Positions 35,225 to 43,675 of a stretch of 58,935 bases of DNA are shown here, piece after piece; position 1 is the first letter of the stretch; each line of letters opens with the position of its first letter. The position numbers were made by a program, and so were the translations under genes. The notes under the pieces were generated by a model. That model was given only the letters and a program-made list of their open reading frames with translations, had not been told where the DNA came from and did not search any database. The DNA comes from Onishia taeanensis (GTDB lineage Bacteria; Pseudomonadota; Gammaproteobacteria; Pseudomonadales; Halomonadaceae), in NCBI RefSeq assembly GCF_013349955.1, contig NZ_JABVXC010000004.1:1-58935 (forward strand), given 5' to 3'.

Positions 35225-35899
35225 ATGAACGAATCCATCAATCATACCGGGGCCTGGGGCCTCGCGCTGATCGTCATCGTCTTGGTGTCCTGGTTCTTCT
35301 ATCGCTATTTCGCACCGAAGAACTGGCGCGAATGGGCCGGTGCCGGCGCGGTGCAGGCCTTCATCATCGCGCTCTACGCCGAGATGTATGGCTTTCCACT
35401 CACTATCTATCTGCTGGTGCGTTTCTTCGGCCTGGATAGCGAGTATGTTAGCGCCAGTCTCTGGTCGACGCTGGTGGGGCTGGGAGAAACCGGCATGCTT
35501 GTCTCCATGCTGCTCGGTTATGGACTGGCGTTTACCGGTATCGGGATCTTTATCCAAGGCTGGCGGCAAGTCTACAAGGCACGGCGCGAGGACCGCCTGG
35601 TTACCGGAGGACTGTATGCCCTCGTACGGCATCCGCAATACACGGGTTTGTTCATCGCCTTGTTCGGTGAGGGGGTGGTGCATTGGCCAACGCTATTCTC
35701 GGTTGGTTTGTTTCCGTTGATCGTAATCACCTATGCCTGGCTGGCCCATCGCGAGGAACAGCAGATGCTGGCCCATTTCGGTGACGCCTATCGCGCCTAT
35801 CAGCGGAGGGTGCCGATGTTCATTCCTCGCTGGGGGCAGTGGCGAACGCTAGCCGATGGATCACGTATTTCTCATGATGAGCAGGCAGGGCGGCACTAA
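35225..35899 (+). CDS. Isoprenylcysteine carboxyl methyltransferase-like membrane protein
   Basis: The 224-residue polytopic protein belongs to the ICMT/PEMT-like family. The SAM-binding C-terminal region is GGLYALVRHPQYTGLFIALFGEGV (RHPQY near residue 137), followed by ITYAWLAHREEQQMLAHFGDAYRAYQRRVPMFIPR, the EE...FG..Y..Y...VP pattern of the family. Bacterial members lack prenylated protein substrates and their targets are unknown. Many sit in heavy-metal resistance clusters, as here between a YHS protein and a Cu-type ATPase. Four helices precede the methyltransferase part. Confidence 0.85.
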   Translation: MNESINHTGAWGLALIVIVLVSWFFYRYFAPKNWREWAGAGAVQAFIIALYAEMYGFPLTIYLLVRFFGLDSEYVSASLWSTLVGLGETGMLVSMLLGYGLAFTGIGIFIQGWRQVYKARREDRLVTGGLYALVRHPQYTGLFIALFGEGVVHWPTLFSVGLFPLIVITYAWLAHREEQQMLAHFGDAYRAYQRRVPMFIPRWGQWRTLADGSRISHDEQAGRH

Positions 35900-36074
35900 G
35901 AGCTCTTGCCAGAATCCCGGAGTAGCGGCCACTTAAGGCCGAAATGCCATGATCCAGGCCGAACGTTGACCGAAGTCGAGAGCTGCATGCGTTCGCCTCT
36001 TCAGCTTGACCCTTGGGCAACACACAGGTCTTAGCCTGACATCAGAGTGCCTCATGACGAAAGGAGATCCGACC

Positions 36075-36329
36075 ATGTGGGGCGATATGATGGGGTATAT
36101 GGGCAACGATGGCTGGGGGCATGTGCTCTTCGGCGGGTTCATGATGGTGCTGTTCTGGGGCGCCGTTATCGCCTTGGCCGTTTTCTTGGTACGTCGCCTG
36201 AGCCGGGGGCGGGGCGACGCCATGGACCCGCCCCGGCCAACGGCACTGGACCTTCTTCAAGAACGCTATGCCCGGGGAGAGATCGACCGTGAGGAATACG
36301 AGCAACGCAGGAACGATCTGCGTCATTGA
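36075..36329 (+). CDS. Small SHOCT-domain membrane protein
   Basis: I take the ATG preceded by AAGGAG (eight bases) as start, giving 84 residues. MWGDMMGYMGNDGWGHV is a Met/Gly-rich N-terminus, followed by one membrane helix (FMMVLFWGAVIALAVFLV). The C-terminal SHOCT motif is ALDLLQERYARGEIDREEYEQRRNDL. Proteins of this shape are common beside copper genes, and the N-terminal methionines might bind Cu(I). That is inference. The upstream 175 bases contain one half-site TTCAGC but no full repeat. Confidence 0.85.
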   Translation: MWGDMMGYMGNDGWGHVLFGGFMMVLFWGAVIALAVFLVRRLSRGRGDAMDPPRPTALDLLQERYARGEIDREEYEQRRNDLRH

Positions 36330-36420
36330 TGGATCTGCATGAGCACCATGGCGACAAATCGATCACGGAACAGGCGATCCTGAGATTCCATCTGCCAATG
36401 AAGGCGACGGAGACGATTCC

Positions 36421-38892
36421 ATGAAACAAGATCAGCACGACCATTGTCACGGGCATGCATCGCATGATGTATCAGCACGAGGCAGTGGCGAGACGGACCA
36501 CGTCTCTGCCGGCTGCCAGGGAGACCACCAGAGTGTCGACCAGTACATCTGTCCGATGCACCCGGAGGTGGTGGCCAACCAGCCGGGTGACTGCCCGAAA
36601 TGCGGCATGCACCTCGTGCCCGTGGTAAGCGATGACCCAAAGGCCCTCGCCGGCCATGACGATACTGTCCACGACCAGTGTCACGAGCACGAGGCGGACC
36701 ATAATGCCAACCATGAGGCTAGTACGCCGGTGCGTGGCGGCAAGTACGACAAGGTGCCGGCCGGGCATGCCGGCGCCGTCTACACTTGCCCGATGCACCC
36801 CGAGGTGCGCCAGACCGCCCCCGGCGCTTGCCCGTTGTGCGGCATGGGGCTGGAGCTGGAATCGTCGGCGGTCGGCGATGAGGGGCCGAATCCCGAGCTG
36901 ATCGACTTCACCCGGCGCTTCTGGGTCGCGGCCATCTTCACGGTCCCGTTGCTGGTGCTGACGATGTCTCCCTTCCTGGGCCTCACGGCGATCCGCGACG
37001 TTTTCGGCGAGCGCACCACGCTGTGGATCGAATTCGTCCTGGCGACGCCGGTGATCCTGTGGTCGGGCTGGCCGTTCTTCGTCCGCGGTGTCAACTCTTT
37101 TCGGACGATGAATCTTAACATGTTCAGCCTGATTGCCATGGGAGTCGGCTCGGCCTATCTGTTCAGCATCGTCGCGCTGCTGGCGCCGGGCATCTTTCCC
37201 GAGGGCTTTCGCGACGAGAGCGGCAATGTCGGCGTCTATTTCGAGGCCGCTGCGGTGATCGTCGCGCTGGTCCTGCTGGGTCAGGTGATGGAGTTGCGCG
37301 CCCGTGAAGGCACCGGCAAAGCGATTCGCGCGCTGCTGGACATGGCTGCCAAGACCGCGCGGGTGATCCGGCCCGATGGCAGCGAAGAAGAGGTCGCGCT
37401 GGATGACGTGCAGGTGGGTGATCACCTGCGGGTGCGGCCGGGTGACAAGGTGCCGGTGGACGGCGTGGTGGTCGAAGGCCGCTCCTCGATCGACGAGTCG
37501 ATGATCACGGGCGAGCCGGTGCCTGTGGAAAAGGTCGACGGCGACAAGGTCACCGGGGCCACGATCAATGGCACCGGCAGTCTGGTCATGGAAGCCACCC
37601 GTGTCGGCGCCGATACCATGCTCAGCCAGATCGTCGAGATGGTGGCAAATGCCCAGCGCTCCCGCGCGCCGATCCAGAAGTTCGCCGACAAGGTGGCGGG
37701 CACGTTCGTCCCTGCGGTGATCGGCGTCGCCATTCTCTCCTTCATCGCCTGGGCGATCTGGGGGCCGGCGCCAGCGCTGTCCTATGCGCTGGTCTCGGCG
37801 GTGGCGGTACTGATCATCGCCTGTCCCTGTGCGCTGGGCTTGGCCACGCCGATGTCGATCATGACGGCCACCGGGCGCGGCGCCCAGCTGGGAGTGCTGA
37901 TCAAGAATGCCGAGGCGTTGGAGCGTTTTGCCAAGGTCGATACGTTGATGGTCGACAAGACCGGCACCCTGACCGAGGGCAAACCGAAGCTGGTGGCGGT
38001 GTTGCCGGAAGAGGGGCATGACGAGGCCGAGGTGCTACGCCTGGCGGCCAGTCTGGAGCGCGGCTCCGAACACCCGCTGGCCGAGGCGATTGTAGGCGGC
38101 GCCGAGGAACGTGGGGTGACACTCGCCGATGCCAGCGATTTCGAGGCCGTGACCGGCATGGGCGTCAAGGGTGTGGTCGACGGCAAGCCGGTGGCGCTGG
38201 GTAATGCCAAGCTGATGGCCGAACTGGGCCTCGACGGCGGCAAGCTGTCGGACACCGCCAATGACCGCCGTGACCAGGGCGAGACGGTGATGTTCGTCGT
38301 ACTCGACGGCGCCATCGCGGGTCTGGTCAGTGTCGCCGACCCGGTGAAGGAGACAACGCCCGAGGCACTGAAGGCGCTGCACCAACTGGGCTTCCGCATC
38401 ATCATGGCGACGGGCGACAACGAGCGGACGGCGAAAGCGGTGGCTGGGCGACTGGGCATCGACGAGATCCGCGCTGATGTGATGCCTGAAGACAAGGCCC
38501 GCATCATCCGTGAACTGCAGGAACAAGGCCGCAAGGTGGCGATGGCGGGCGACGGGGTCAATGATGCCCCCGCCCTGGCTCAGGCCGATGTCGGCATCGC
38601 CATGGGCACCGGCGCCGACGTGGCGATCGAAAGCGCAAGCTTCACCCTGGTCAAGGGCAATCTCGACGGCATCGTGCGGGCCCGCAAGTTGTCGCTGGCC
38701 ACGATGCGCAACATCAAGCAGAACCTGTTCTTCGCGCTGATCTACAACGGGGCCGGCGTGCCTGTCGCGGCCGGGGTCCTGTTTCCGTTCCTCGGTATCC
38801 TTATCTCGCCGATGTTCGCCGCCTTTGCGATGAGCGCGTCGTCCTTGTCGGTGGTCACGAATTCGCTGCGGCTGCGTCGGGTGAAGATCTGA
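36421..38892 (+). CDS. copA: Cu+/Ag+-exporting P1B-type ATPase with two CPMHPE metal-binding modules
   Basis: The 823-residue pump exports monovalent copper or silver from the cytoplasm. Instead of HMA domains, the N-terminus has two heavy-metal-binding modules at residues 42-67 and 121-146 ([10 protein letters not shown]...CPKCGMHL and [10 protein letters not shown]...CPLCGMGL) with His-rich spacers. Eight membrane helices follow. Catalytic motifs are the phosphatase loop TGEPVPVEK near 360, CPC at about 467-469 in [26 protein letters not shown] with phosphorylated Asp near 511, and [24 protein letters not shown] near 710. The YN pair in helix 7 and MSASS in helix 8 mark the Cu+ subgroup. 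The upstream GGAGACG fits the start. Silver versus copper preference cannot be decided. Confidence 0.93.
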   Translation: MKQDQHDHCHGHASHDVSARGSGETDHVSAGCQGDHQSVDQYICPMHPEVVANQPGDCPKCGMHLVPVVSDDPKALAGHDDTVHDQCHEHEADHNANHEASTPVRGGKYDKVPAGHAGAVYTCPMHPEVRQTAPGACPLCGMGLELESSAVGDEGPNPELIDFTRRFWVAAIFTVPLLVLTMSPFLGLTAIRDVFGERTTLWIEFVLATPVILWSGWPFFVRGVNSFRTMNLNMFSLIAMGVGSAYLFSIVALLAPGIFPEGFRDESGNVGVYFEAAAVIVALVLLGQVMELRAREGTGKAIRALLDMAAKTARVIRPDGSEEEVALDDVQVGDHLRVRPGDKVPVDGVVVEGRSSIDESMITGEPVPVEKVDGDKVTGATINGTGSLVMEATRVGADTMLSQIVEMVANAQRSRAPIQKFADKVAGTFVPAVIGVAILSFIAWAIWGPAPALSYALVSAVAVLIIACPCALGLATPMSIMTATGRGAQLGVLIKNAEALERFAKVDTLMVDKTGTLTEGKPKLVAVLPEEGHDEAEVLRLAASLERGSEHPLAEAIVGGAEERGVTLADASDFEAVTGMGVKGVVDGKPVALGNAKLMAELGLDGGKLSDTANDRRDQGETVMFVVLDGAIAGLVSVADPVKETTPEALKALHQLGFRIIMATGDNERTAKAVAGRLGIDEIRADVMPEDKARIIRELQEQGRKVAMAGDGVNDAPALAQADVGIAMGTGADVAIESASFTLVKGNLDGIVRARKLSLATMRNIKQNLFFALIYNGAGVPVAAGVLFPFLGILISPMFAAFAMSASSLSVVTNSLRLRRVKI

Positions 38893-39008
38893 CCATGGTC
38901 GAGGACAAGCGCTAGGACTTCTTCTCGGGACCCAACAACTAAGTGCTGTGTGGGCATCGCCCCTATGGGGCCTACGTCCCGCGGCGTATCCAGCAAAGAG
39001 GTGCCAGC

Positions 39009-40079
39009 ATGGAACGCAAATCAACGAAGCAATGGCTCAACGCAATCGTGGCAGGGGTCATGCTGGGCGCATCGATGGCCGCGATGGCAGCCGGTAGTCG
39101 CGCCTTCGTGCCGATGGGCTCGGCAGATGCCATTGGCGTCATTGACCTGGAGAGCTACCAGGTGATGCCCTCCATTCCGAATACCCTCAATACGCACGGT
39201 TCTGCACTAACGCCGGACGGTCGCTACCTGATCGCCGGCAGCCTCACACCACGCGATACGAAGGAAAACGTCAGCCCCCCGGAGGGCGTGACGGAAGACG
39301 AACATGCGGCCCATCACGGTGGCGGAGAAAAGTCAGCGGCCAATCAGCAGAACACCGGCGTGCTGTATATGGTGGATACGACCACCAATGCCATTGTGCG
39401 AAAGCTGGAAGTTCCCGGCCCGGTTCATCATGTGCTGGTGACGGCCGATGGTCGCTATGCCGTCTCGACTCATCCCATGGGGGGCAGCATCAGCGTCGTG
39501 TCGCTGGATTCCGGAAAGCATATCGAGACGGTGGCAACGGGTCCGAATCCGAACTACGTCGTCGAAAGCGAAGACGGTCAGTCGCTGCTGGTCAGCAACG
39601 CGGGTAACGGGACGGTCAGCGAAATCGACACTCAGCACTGGTTCGTTGAGCGAAACCTGCGTGTCGGCGGCAGCCCGGAGCATATGGTGCTCTCACGCGA
39701 CAATCAGCGGCTCTATGTCAATGATGACTCGGCCGGACGCGTCGTCGTGATCGATCTGCCTGCCGGCAGCGTGACGGGCGAATATGAGGTCGGCGATGCC
39801 CCCCATGGTGTCGGTCTGAGCCCAGATGGGCAAATCCTCTACGCGACCAGCCAGGGCGATGATCGGTTAGTCCGGATTACGCTCGACGACGGGACTCGGC
39901 AGAGTATCACCCTGTCCACGGCCCCTTACCATCTGGCGGTGGTACCGGATGATGGCCGGCTGCTTGTCACCAGTCGTGAGGAAAGCAAGCTCTGGGTGCT
40001 CGACCCGGCTTCTCTCGAGGTTCTATACACCATTTCGCTCGATGGAATAGGTCACCAGATCTCACTGGACACGCGATAG
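39009..40079 (+). CDS. YncE-like beta-propeller protein, exported
   Basis: The ATG preceded by AAAGAGGTG gives 356 residues. A signal peptide (KQWLNAIVAGVMLGASMAAMAAG) ends near residue 30. The mature part shows about six YVTN-type blades, with repeated motifs such as SALTPDGRYLIAGS, HHVLVTADGRYAVSTHP, VESEDGQSLLVSNAGNGTVSEID, HMVLSRDNQRLYVNDDSAGRVVVIDL and HGVGLSPDGQILYATSQGD. An insert with EHAAHHGGGEKS near residue 100 adds histidines. Such propellers occur in the periplasm, sometimes as electron-transfer or metal-associated partners, but the role here is unknown. It lies about 115 bases after copA. Confidence 0.85.
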   Translation: MERKSTKQWLNAIVAGVMLGASMAAMAAGSRAFVPMGSADAIGVIDLESYQVMPSIPNTLNTHGSALTPDGRYLIAGSLTPRDTKENVSPPEGVTEDEHAAHHGGGEKSAANQQNTGVLYMVDTTTNAIVRKLEVPGPVHHVLVTADGRYAVSTHPMGGSISVVSLDSGKHIETVATGPNPNYVVESEDGQSLLVSNAGNGTVSEIDTQHWFVERNLRVGGSPEHMVLSRDNQRLYVNDDSAGRVVVIDLPAGSVTGEYEVGDAPHGVGLSPDGQILYATSQGDDRLVRITLDDGTRQSITLSTAPYHLAVVPDDGRLLVTSREESKLWVLDPASLEVLYTISLDGIGHQISLDTR

Positions 40080-40080
40080 A

Positions 40081-40188
40081 ATTATTTCTTCTTACGATCG
40101 AGAAGGATTCATGGCAGCTAGCGCACATCAGGGGGGCATGGCCAGGCCGGTTATATGCCATCGATTGGGTGTGGCATGAATCGTCGCA
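40081..40188 (-). pseudogene. Possible c-type cytochrome remnant
   Basis: On the minus strand an open frame contains CDDSCH followed 20 residues later by CASCHESF, within NRPGHAPLMCASCHESFSI. The second is a regular CXXCH haem attachment site and the first is a relaxed one. There is no convincing start, signal peptide or rest of a protein, and the frame runs on into the neighbouring genes. I list it as a possible fossil only. Confidence 0.25.
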
Positions 40189-40296
40189 TGGCTGACTGGC
40201 ATCTACTGCGTGATCGAGAAGGGGATCGGCCTGTACTAGATCGGCACGGGAACCAAGCATCGATGAGACGCAAGGTGAACTGCTAGGAGAAAGATA

Positions 40297-41634
40297 ATGG
40301 AGCCAATGGATAGAACGCCACAATATAAAAAAGATAGCCTGTCTCTGGTCGGCGCGATTGCTTTAGGGACCGGGGTCATGATTGGAGCTGGCATATTTGC
40401 CTTGACAGGACAGATGGCCGAGATGACGGGAGCGCTTTTCCCTCTTGCCTTCTTGTCATCGGCACTAATCGTCTCCTTCAGTGCCTACTCCTATGTGAAG
40501 ATGTCTAATGCCTATCCTTCGGCAGGTGGGATCGGCATGTATCTGCAGAAAGCTTATGGATCGACGCTACCTACCGCTTTTCATGCGCTCTTGATGTATT
40601 TCTCCATGGTGATCGCTCAGAGTTTCCTGGCGAGAACCTTCGGGTCCTACACACTTGAACTCTTCGATCTAGGAGATAGGTCTCTGTATGTGCCTCTACT
40701 GGGTGTGGCGCTGCTTATTTCTGCATTCTTAATCAACCTCACCGCCAACAAGTTGATCCAGGGCGTTGCATCAGTAATCGGGTTCATAAAAATTGGTGGG
40801 ATTCTATTGTTTGGCGTCGTCGGTGTCATATTCGCCGACTCCGTCGGTATGGAAACCTCGGCATCGGCTCCTGAGGGGTCTTTTACAGGCTTTCTGGGTG
40901 CGACTGCGTTGGGTATTCTGGCCTTCAAGGGGTTCACGACGATTACCAACAGTGGCTCAGAGATAAAAGATCCCCATCGCAATGTCGGCAGGGCGATCAT
41001 GATATCGATCGGTTTTTGCGTCGTTATCTATGCGTTGGTGGGGTTTGCAGTAGCGAGTAACTTGTCCCTGACGGAAATCATCGAAACTAAAGACTATTCA
41101 CTTGCGGCTGCTGCGCGGCCGGCTTTTGGAGAGGCCGCCGTTTGGTTTACCGTCATTCTTGCCATGCTGGCCACCGCGGGTGGCATCATTGCCAGTATAT
41201 TTGCAGTCTCACGCATGTTGGCAATGCTGACGGAAATGGAACTGGTGCCGCATCGTCACTTTCATATGCCAGGAAGTATCCAGAAGCATACCCTGGTCTA
41301 TACCGTCGTGCTTGGTTTGGTTCTGACGGCATTTTTTGACCTTAGCCGTATCGCCGCACTTGGTATCATCTTTTACTTGATCATGGATATCGCTATTCAT
41401 TGGGGGGTGTTGCGTCATCTTCGCAAGGAAGTCGGTGCCAACCCAATCGTGCTGGTTATTGCGATACTGCTGGATGTCGTCGTGCTGGCAGGCTTCCTTT
41501 GGGTAAAAGCGACGACAGATCCCCTGGTGCTGATAGTAGCATCGGTTGTCATGGCGGCTATCTTGGTTGGCGAACGTCTCTTTCTGTCTCGTAAAGAATC
41601 ATCAAATCACAGCGACAACATGCATTCCCACTGA
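40297..41634 (+). CDS. APC-superfamily amino acid permease
   Basis: The 445-residue transporter has about twelve membrane helices. The N-terminal APC signature is SLVGAIALGTGVMIGAGIFALTGQMAEMTG (residues 16-45), followed by the helix 2-3 region SYVKMSNAYPSAGGIGMYLQKAYG. The conserved FKGFTTITNSGSEIKDPHRNVGRAI loop lies near residue 210, and ISISRMLAMLTE-like text near 310 (ASIFAVSRMLAMLTEMELVPHRHF). The substrate, an amino acid or polyamine, is unknown. Base composition is lower in GC than copA and the nuo operon, suggesting a separate origin. AGGAG precedes the start by about nine bases. It is followed after 18 bases by a broken copy of the 152-aa gene. Confidence 0.88.
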   Translation: MEPMDRTPQYKKDSLSLVGAIALGTGVMIGAGIFALTGQMAEMTGALFPLAFLSSALIVSFSAYSYVKMSNAYPSAGGIGMYLQKAYGSTLPTAFHALLMYFSMVIAQSFLARTFGSYTLELFDLGDRSLYVPLLGVALLISAFLINLTANKLIQGVASVIGFIKIGGILLFGVVGVIFADSVGMETSASAPEGSFTGFLGATALGILAFKGFTTITNSGSEIKDPHRNVGRAIMISIGFCVVIYALVGFAVASNLSLTEIIETKDYSLAAAARPAFGEAAVWFTVILAMLATAGGIIASIFAVSRMLAMLTEMELVPHRHFHMPGSIQKHTLVYTVVLGLVLTAFFDLSRIAALGIIFYLIMDIAIHWGVLRHLRKEVGANPIVLVIAILLDVVVLAGFLWVKATTDPLVLIVASVVMAAILVGERLFLSRKESSNHSDNMHSH

Positions 41635-41652
41635 TTTCAGAGGAGCAGGATC

Positions 41653-42112
41653 ATGGAGGTAAAAACGTTTGGTGATCTGGTCGACTGGACACGCCAGCTT
41701 CATGAGAATCTGGCACGCTGTCTTTCTCATTGTGCCGATCATAATGAAGAAGAGCGTGCCAGGATGCTGCTTACTTATCTGGCGGATCATGAGAATGAGA
41801 TGGAATTTGTTGTCAGAGAGTTCAAGCGTCGAGCCGCCCCCAAAGCATTGAATACCTATATATATGATCATCTGGAACACAAGCCCGATCCGTACGCATC
41901 GAACCTGTGATGCACCCTATGCTGCGCTGGGTTTCAATGAGATCTGCCGGGAAATCTTCGATTTCCATGATCAGGTGACGGACCTTTATCGCAACCTCAT
42001 AGGTAAGGCAGAAATTCCTGAAGCAAAGGAATTACTCGAATCCCTTCTTGAGCTGGAGCAACACGAAGCAATGCGCCTTGTTCGTCAGACGGGGAGGATG
42101 GATGATCTGTGA
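41653..42112 (+). pseudogene. Frameshifted paralogue of the 152-aa helical protein
   Basis: AGGAGCAGGATC ATG opens a frame that matches the 31444-31902 protein from its start (MEVKTFGDLVDWTRQLHENL against MQVETFQDLIDWTRELHGFL). It stops at 41910. The homology continues in the next frame from about 41890 to the stop at 42112 (CDAPYAALGFNEICREIFDFHDQV against CDLPYANMSFDEICREVFAFHDQV). One extra base near 41890-41900 explains the break. It is either a genuine pseudogene, a programmed frameshift or a sequencing error. The gene follows the APC permease by 18 bases. The 198 bases after it hold only a short GCGCCT/AGGCGC hairpin (42178-42197). Confidence 0.8.
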
Positions 42113-42310
42113 AATTGCCGGGTTATAACTACATAGACCCGTGAGCCCGACCTCCGAAATACTGCTAACCTGCTGATGCGCCTATAAGGAGAGGCGCAGC
42201 TATAAGAAGTTTATTGTCCTGAGTCCAGGTGTCAAAGCCTAAAGAACGATACCTAGATGCTCCGCCAGTCCGTGAGTCTATGGTCTCGGACGTTTTGATA
42301 GCGAGTCCGA

Positions 42311-43675
42311 TCACGTCGCCAGTCCCGCTAGGAAAATCTGAGCGGCCAGTCCGATGATCAGTGTGGCGGCAAACGTGATCATGACCACGATGCCGGGCCA
42401 TGTGCCCGGTGAAATGGTTGTCTTTTCCGCCGTCCGGTACATTGGCACTACGATGCGTAGATACACCGCGAGCGAGAGCACGCTGTTGACGATCGCTATG
42501 ATTGCCAGCCAGGTGAACTGGACGTCGATGGCAGCAGCAAAGAGCATGAATTTGCCGACGAAGCCGGCCAGCGGCGGAATGCCGACCAGCGACAGCAGGA
42601 AGATCACCATTGCAATACCCATAATCGGCCGTGCACGTCCCAGCCCGTCAAAATCGTTCAGAGTGCGCCCGGTTGCGGCGGCAACCGCGAAAGCACCCAG
42701 GTTCATGGCCGCATAGGCGGCGGCAAACAGAATGATCGATGGTAGTGCAAGCTCACTTGAGCCCACCGCCACAATGCCCAGAAGAAAATAACCGGACTGG
42801 GCAATCGACGAATAGGCCAGCAGCCGGATGACGTTGTCCTGCACCAGTGCAGCGAGATAGCCATAGGTCATGCTGAGAACCGCGAGGCCCGCAATGACGG
42901 CAGTCCAACCGGTTTCCGGGGGCAGGTCACGAACCACCTGCGTTAGCGCAAACAGGGCGCCAACCTTGGGCACTACAGACAGATAAGCTGCAATCGAGAG
43001 GGGCCCGCCCTCGTAGGCATCTGGCGCCCAGAAATGAAACGGAACCAGCGATGCCTTGTAGCCCAGACCAACAACAACAGCCACGAACCCGAGAATGACA
43101 GCCATCGGCATCGTATCCATCCCCGGCAGATCGGCAATCAGTGTGGAGCCCGAAGCGCCGAACCAGTAACTCAGGCCGAAAATCATGATCGATGTGGTGA
43201 CCGAAGCGAATACAAAGAATTTCATCGCAGCTTCGGTCGCCGGATCAGTATCCGGATAGGCAACCAGGGCAAAGGTGGCCAGGCCGGTCAGCAGTGTACC
43301 CAGTACCAGGAACATGGTATCCCCTGCCCCTGCCAGAACCAGGGCGCCGAGGGTGGCAAAGATCAGCAGGCTATAGACCGTACCTTCGCGGGCGCTCCCC
43401 CGAACATCCACCCGCGCCAACAGCATCGAAAGCACTGTAGCAGGCAGCAAAATAAGCTTGGCCCAGATGCTCAGAGCATCGATTCGAAAGCTGCCTCCAA
43501 ACACCGTTGTGTCTGTGCCCAGCAGGCGCAGGGTCAGCCCCGTGGCAACGAGCAAGCCGATGACGGCGACAGCCAGCGAAATTCGGGGCCGGCGCAGCAT
43601 TTCCGCGATCAGCGCACCGACAGCCGTCAACAGGACGGCAATTTCCGGGATTAATAATGCGAGATCTCGACCCAT
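42311..43675 (-). CDS. nuoN: NuoN-like antiporter-type subunit of an atypical complex I
   Basis: The 454-residue membrane protein has about fourteen helices and matches complex I subunit N. Channel residues are kept: Lys in GLGYKASLVPFHFWAPDAYEG near residue 210, Lys in LSVVPKVGALFAL near 236, and Lys in GIPPLAGFVGKFMLFAAAID near 380. It is the last gene of the operon, its start overlapping the nuoM stop by one base. In standard complex I it is one of three proton channels. Here it belongs to a set lacking NADH-oxidising and Fe-S subunits, so the driving reaction is unknown. Confidence 0.9.
   Translation of the reverse strand: MGRDLALLIPEIAVLLTAVGALIAEMLRRPRISLAVAVIGLLVATGLTLRLLGTDTTVFGGSFRIDALSIWAKLILLPATVLSMLLARVDVRGSAREGTVYSLLIFATLGALVLAGAGDTMFLVLGTLLTGLATFALVAYPDTDPATEAAMKFFVFASVTTSIMIFGLSYWFGASGSTLIADLPGMDTMPMAVILGFVAVVVGLGYKASLVPFHFWAPDAYEGGPLSIAAYLSVVPKVGALFALTQVVRDLPPETGWTAVIAGLAVLSMTYGYLAALVQDNVIRLLAYSSIAQSGYFLLGIVAVGSSELALPSIILFAAAYAAMNLGAFAVAAATGRTLNDFDGLGRARPIMGIAMVIFLLSLVGIPPLAGFVGKFMLFAAAIDVQFTWLAIIAIVNSVLSLAVYLRIVVPMYRTAEKTTISPGTWPGIVVMITFAATLIIGLAAQIFLAGLAT

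Noticed and set aside
36472..38019. A 515-codon open frame on the minus strand opposite the Cu ATPase gene
   Set aside because: It is the mirror of a GC-rich, strongly biased gene: it is rich in Arg, His, Asp and Gln, has no known domain and no ribosome binding site. The opposite strand carries all P-type ATPase motifs.
38893..38942. A short frame after copA reading MVEDKR-stop-DFFSGPNN
   Set aside because: It is too short to support, broken by a stop, and without recognisable similarity. It may be debris of the pump's former C-terminus or neighbour.
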